Assembly: GCA_029204225.1 (NCBI GenBank) | Contig: CM055108.1 | Span: 20,343,644-20,407,643, forward strand | DNA from: Diphasiastrum complanatum | Lineage: Eukaryota > Streptophyta > Lycopodiopsida > Lycopodiales > Lycopodiaceae | DNA length: 64,000 nt | Direction: 5' to 3' | Shown here: piece by piece, positions 59,534 to 64,000 of the stretch | Position numbering within the stretch: position 1 is the stretch's first letter | Layout of the letters: every line of letters starts with the position of its first letter | The notes under the pieces: model-generated | The model's database searches: none | The model's input: only the letters and a program-made list of their open reading frames with translations | Told to the model about the DNA's origin: nothing | Program-made: the position numbers and the translations under genes

Positions 59534-60546
59534 CCTCTCAGTCTGTCCGTGATTCTTCGCGATTCATCTCTCTCTCGAATCAGAACTTCTGTGGCTTGAA
59601 GTTTTGCGGGTTGTCTGTCTCTCGATCGAAGTCTGTGACCTCCTATCCATCGCGAATCAGGAATCAAGAATCAGAAGATTCAGAACGATTCAGAAGGATT
59701 CAGCTGAGTAGTGAGCACGCTGCTGCAGGGTGCACACTCTTCCTCTCTCTCCATCGCGATTCAGAGTCTCAAAGAGCTCCAGTGGCCAGCCTCCAATTGC
59801 TAGCCTCCCTCTCAAATCTTCTGAGTCCTGACTCCTAAGTTTCTATTATTCTGACTCCTAAGTTTCTAGAATCTTCTGTTTTCAGATTCTTGAATTTAGA
59901 AGTTTGAACTTTTGGTTTTCAGCTCTCATTTTTCAGCGAATTCTGGCTGCGCTAGTAGTAAGTACCAGTGGACTCTGGAGCACTCCTTATGGAAATGCAT
60001 TGTGCAGTCACTACAGTGTGGAATCGTGAATGCTTACTGCTAATTCAGTGCTGAAAGCTCTCTCATTGTCTCTCAATAGCAGAAGCTTTGTTTCAAATTT
60101 CTGAGATTTCTAAGTTCTTGAATGTTTCTTGAATCTTCTAGATACTGAAGTTTGAATTTCCAGCACTATAGTCTATGATATGTGAACATGTTCACAGTTC
60201 ATCCAATACTTGTAAGTTGTCAGTGACTAGTCAATACTTTACAAATTGCTACTAACTAGTACTAAGGCTTGTGTTGGCTGCAGCTTGCGTGTGCACTGTG
60301 TGCTCCAGAGTCCAGTGACCTCTAGTCTCCCTATTAGTGCATTAGGATTCAAGATTCAGTAATGGGCATCAATAAATAAGACACCTTGCTTTTCTTTGGA
60401 GGCTGAAATGACACTCTCTAAATTTTGAAATCAGAGTTTTTTCATGCATTGTAAAGTATAAATTCCTGCAGTCTCTAAGCTTTTTCTTAGTCTTAAACAT
60501 TTTACAAATTAGAACTTGGTGCAGGAGGCAACCCCCCAGGAAAGAA

Positions 60547-60697
<151 letters not shown>

Positions 60698-61169
60698 AAG
60701 TTTTGGTGCTCTTTGAGCTCTCTGGACAGTGGAGTCTAAATCATGTTTGGTGTTTTGTGGTTATGAAGCAGTCACTCTTGTTGTTGTGTGGTTATGAAGC
60801 AATGCAAGCATTCAGCAGATGCTATAACTTGTAAGTCATCTTCAGTTGTAAGGAAAATTATTGATATCTATGAAAATTTATGTCTAATGACTAATATGAT
60901 CTATGCTGGTTTTAGGAACTTTTACCATGTAATCTGTTTTTCATGCAGTGAGTAATTGTGCTAGTTTTGCTCCAGATATTACCCTCACATTGTTGAAGTT
61001 TCTCACTACTTAGTTTTCTTGTTATGCTACAATTTTATTTATTTCAAATCGAAGTTCATTAACTGTAGTTTCATTCTACAATCTACTTATCTGTTTTTAG
61101 TCAAAAATCTTCTGTTTTAAAGTATATCCCTTTAGGTCTATAATATTTTGTTTTATCGCTTCGTAGATC

Positions 61170-62255
61170 ATGTCTAAACGTCAAAAGACTCTTTTCAGTA
61201 TTCCTGGCTTTGAAAAAGTTAATGTTCCTGATACGTCTAATAAAGTTCCAAGTGCAGTAGGTAGTTCTACTGATGATCCTATTGATTTAACTGATATTAA
61301 TTTAGATGGAAAATCCATAGAGGAAGTTGATCAAATAAAAAAAACTATCAAAGCTTGGTGTCCTAGTTGGAAGGACACATTTCCATGGGTTAGATTCGAT
61401 AAAACCATTGGTCATGTTTTCTGTACATGGTGTGAAAAAGATCCTAATAATCGTACAGAATATGGTAGAAATGGTTCTATAAATATCAAACTTAGTGCTA
61501 TTAAAAATCATGCAAAGTCTGAATCACATAAGATTTCTAACTAGGTTGTGAAGGATGGCAGGAAATCTAAAGTGGCTAATTTTAAATTTATTTACTCCAT
61601 TCATTTTTTGGTTGATATTTTAGGATACATGAATTTTCTTAGTAAGATGTTTCAAATGGAGTTTGTGGATGTTATCACTGTCTCTGGTCTTGTTGAGAGT
61701 GAAGTATGTACCATTCAATTAGAGTTTATTGAAGATCCTATTATTGACATTAATTCTTATCAAATGGATAGTCATGGATATCCTATTATTCCTGATTATG
61801 GTCCTAAGAAGGGTTATCTTGCAGCATTACGAGGAGCACTTAAAGGTAACTTCTATATGAGTATAGTGATAGATAGAGATATTGATGGAACTAACTTACA
61901 AAGTGCTATAGATTTTCAGAAATAGTTTTTGAGTTTTATCATAAAAAATTTGAAGAAATGTTTTAAAGATAGTAAAATTCTTTCATCCTTGAAAATTTTA
62001 TCTCCTTGTGTTTTTCCTTTGGGTGGATATTGTGAGGTGAAAAGCTTTGGTGATGATGATGTTGATAACTTGGTAAACTTTTATGGAAAATCTAAAAAAT
62101 TGGAAAACAATAATGAAACTGTAGAACCTTTTATAGATAGTTTATCATTTAGACGAGAGTTTACCAGATTCAAAATGCAAGTTTCAAATGAATGGAAAGG
62201 TAAGAGTTTGAGAGAAACTTGGTTGAACTTCTATTTAAAAAGTTTAACATTTTGA
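61170..62255 (+). pseudogene. hAT transposase remnant with TTF-type zinc finger
   Basis: Starts MSKRQKTLFSIPGFEKV. Residues about 60-124 carry a TTF-type finger (FPWVRFDKTIGHVFCTWCEKD...HAKSESHKIS) as in ZMYM6/ZNF862-like hAT proteins. After a stop (61,542) the frame continues at 61,548 with HFLVDILGYMNFLSKMFQMEFVDVITVSGLV, which matches the late-middle part of that family. A further stop at 61,923 is followed by a piece ending LNFYLKSLTF. The DDE-bearing centre and the C-terminal dimerisation domain are absent, so this is not a working transposase. Confidence 0.75.
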
Positions 62256-63090
62256 CTACTTTGTTAGAATTGATTTGAATCATTGTAAGTGGTTATCTTA
62301 GTACATTCAAAGATGACACATAGCAAGCTTGATGCCTATCAATGCATAAATGCTTGTTTGGGTGTCCGACAAGTAGTATCACATTTAAATGTCATTAGAT
62401 TTTGACATTTTAATTATTACTTATAGTGGATTTGAGTTCTATATGCAATGCAGTTAACACTCTAGTAAAATATTTAATATTTTCTTTTATCATATTTTTG
62501 TTAGCTAATGTCTTATCAATTTTGTATTCCCTATTTGTTTGACATTCATTTGATTATTTTTAGTTAGCTGATTTCTGGAGACTTGAGGCAATAATGTTTG
62601 AGGCTTGAGCTGAAATTTTTGAATTGAACGTGATATCTAAGTTTCACATACATAATCAATGATCTTCTGAGGCCAATATCTATATATGTGATATTTTGCA
62701 TTATGTTACATTGTGTTATCAATAATGATAATTTTCAAAACATTAGAAGCTCACTGATATCATTCTGATTAGGCTATTTGTGAGTTAAAATTGTTGGAAA
62801 ATATTTACTTTTTAGAGCACAAAACAATGTAGATTTTGGATTTGAGAAAAACCTATATTCGGATTTTCGCAATGTTTTGTAATCATCCAATATGTTAGAA
62901 ATTTAATATTAAAAGCTTTTAGCGACCTTTGGAATTTTTCAGTTATAGGCTTTTGGCAGTCTTAAATTTTTCACTTTTAGGCTTTTGGCCGCCTAAATTT
63001 TTTTTTTTTTAGGTTTTGAGCTTTCAACATTTTGAAAAGCCTAATGGGTGTAATGCCCAGTAGGTTTTATGTAAGGTTGAAAAAATTGTT
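62256..63090. other. 3' non-coding part of the hAT
   Basis: AT-rich without genes. Near the end, TTTTAGGCTTTTGGC-like words recur (about 62,945; 62,975; 63,010) as subterminal repeats. Confidence 0.5.
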
Positions 63091-63104
63091 TTCCGCAAGC
63101 GCTG

Positions 63105-63112
63105 CTTTGAAA
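63105..63112 (+). repeat. Right target-site duplication of the hAT
   Basis: CTTTGAAA, identical to 58,656-58,663. Confidence 0.9.
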
Positions 63113-63320
63113 GTATCTCATAATTAAGTCTTCTAAACCACCTGGTATGGCAATTATCCTTTCTCATTGTACTCCGATCTTCAAAGCCAAAGGCAACGAT
63201 ACAACCCTCGTCCCTTAAAGGACCTAAATCAACTATAAGTAAATCTTTGCTTTTTAATTGAACAAAAAAGTAAGCAACAATGAGCTCCACAAGATAAATC
63301 AAGCATATGAACAACAAACA
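63113..63320 (+). repeat. Dispersed repeat, continuation after the hAT
   Basis: Matches 57,770-57,975 (for example CTCATTGTACTCCGATCT). Confidence 0.8.
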
Positions 63321-63357
63321 TAGAAACAATCACCAAATGCGAGAACTTCCAAAAAGA

Positions 63358-63905
63358 CTTGCAAGAAATTCCAACATTTGAGCTATGAGCAATTGAAAAT
63401 AGACCAAACACAAACTTCCTTGCATTTGTATTGTTTGACTTGCAAATCATCATGATTGTTGCCATCGAATGAACAATGTGATGAAGTACTTGACCTCTTG
63501 ATAGACAAAGCACTGTGTGAATCTACGCAACTTACAACACTTCCAACCCTACTTTGCATTTTATTATTATTATTTTCTACTCACCAATTTTCTCACCTAA
63601 CTGTAAATTTTGTTACAAGAAATATGAACAAAACCTAATTCAAACATCTTATTTTCTGCATCACCAACAACTAATATCTCTCTATATGCAATACAATGTA
63701 TTCCAAACATGTGTGGCACCACATTTTGAACCATTGATACTTCATTCATGACCAATGTGTTAGGGGCAAATTGATTCCCTCAACAACCTGACCCAATTGG
63801 GATTTACTCTGTTCAAACCCTAAACCCAATAGCAATTTTAGTAACACAAAGAAATAGATTAAACTTATGACTACTTAGACTAGTATCAATCCAACCACAA
63901 AGATT
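63358..63905 (+). repeat. Dispersed repeat, copy 2
   Basis: Matches 20,618-21,163. No gene is supported here or in the last 95 bases. Confidence 0.8.
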
Positions 63906-64000
63906 CCCAATAATACATACTGCAGCAATAGTATCAAATGAATAACAAATTCATTCCATATAACAACAATGCCTAAATCTCATAATTCATTAGCAACATT

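Overview
The window reads as nuclear DNA of a land plant with a large, AT-rich, repeat-packed genome. The evidence is several Ty1/copia families with the plant-type initiator-Met primer site TGGTATCAGAGC, plant-like GT-AG introns, a hAT transposon and long (CT)n tracts. A fern, lycophyte or gymnosperm fits better than a compact angiosperm genome, but the species cannot be read from the sequence. Most of the window is transposable element. No tRNA, rRNA or CRISPR feature was seen.

Layout. Two near-identical inverted arms (1-15,580 and 43,153-58,734, colinear throughout) flank a 27.6 kb spacer. Each arm holds, from outside in: a hAT end, a dispersed repeat, a small secreted-protein gene of the 3D/double-psi beta-barrel type (broken in both arms), a hAT-end fragment, a GC-rich LTR-like unit, a copia fossil, an unidentified coding remnant, and two copia fossils meeting tail to tail. 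To the right of the right arm sits an almost textbook hAT element (58,664-63,104) with matching terminal repeats, an 8-bp target duplication CTTTGAAA, and a related empty site at 57.76 kb.

The spacer holds the most unusual content. An 8.7 kb unit (23,422-32,140) begins CATTAGGG and ends CCCTAATG, with about 33-bp terminal inverted repeats that are themselves hairpins, and it interrupts a copia fossil. It carries four genes: C (unknown, beta-grasp-like tail), D (a histone H3-fold protein that keeps an H3-like start, MAWMKQTAR, followed by a long Arg/Ser-, Gln- and Pro-rich insert), A' (unknown, 455 codons, intact, two exons) and B' (about 850 codons, transposase-like). A and B homologues occur again at 16.0-20.3 kb, on different strands from each other. 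That second locus stops exactly at CTAATG (20,617) where a dispersed repeat resumes. The repeated A+B pairing and shared termini point to an apparently undescribed family of large DNA transposons, one member of which carries a histone H3 derivative.

The rest of the spacer is copia fossils (22.0-23.4, 32.1-33.0, 34.1-39.6 and 40.4-43.15 kb) and low-information AT-rich DNA. All family assignments come from reading the sequence and from memory of protein families; no database was searched.
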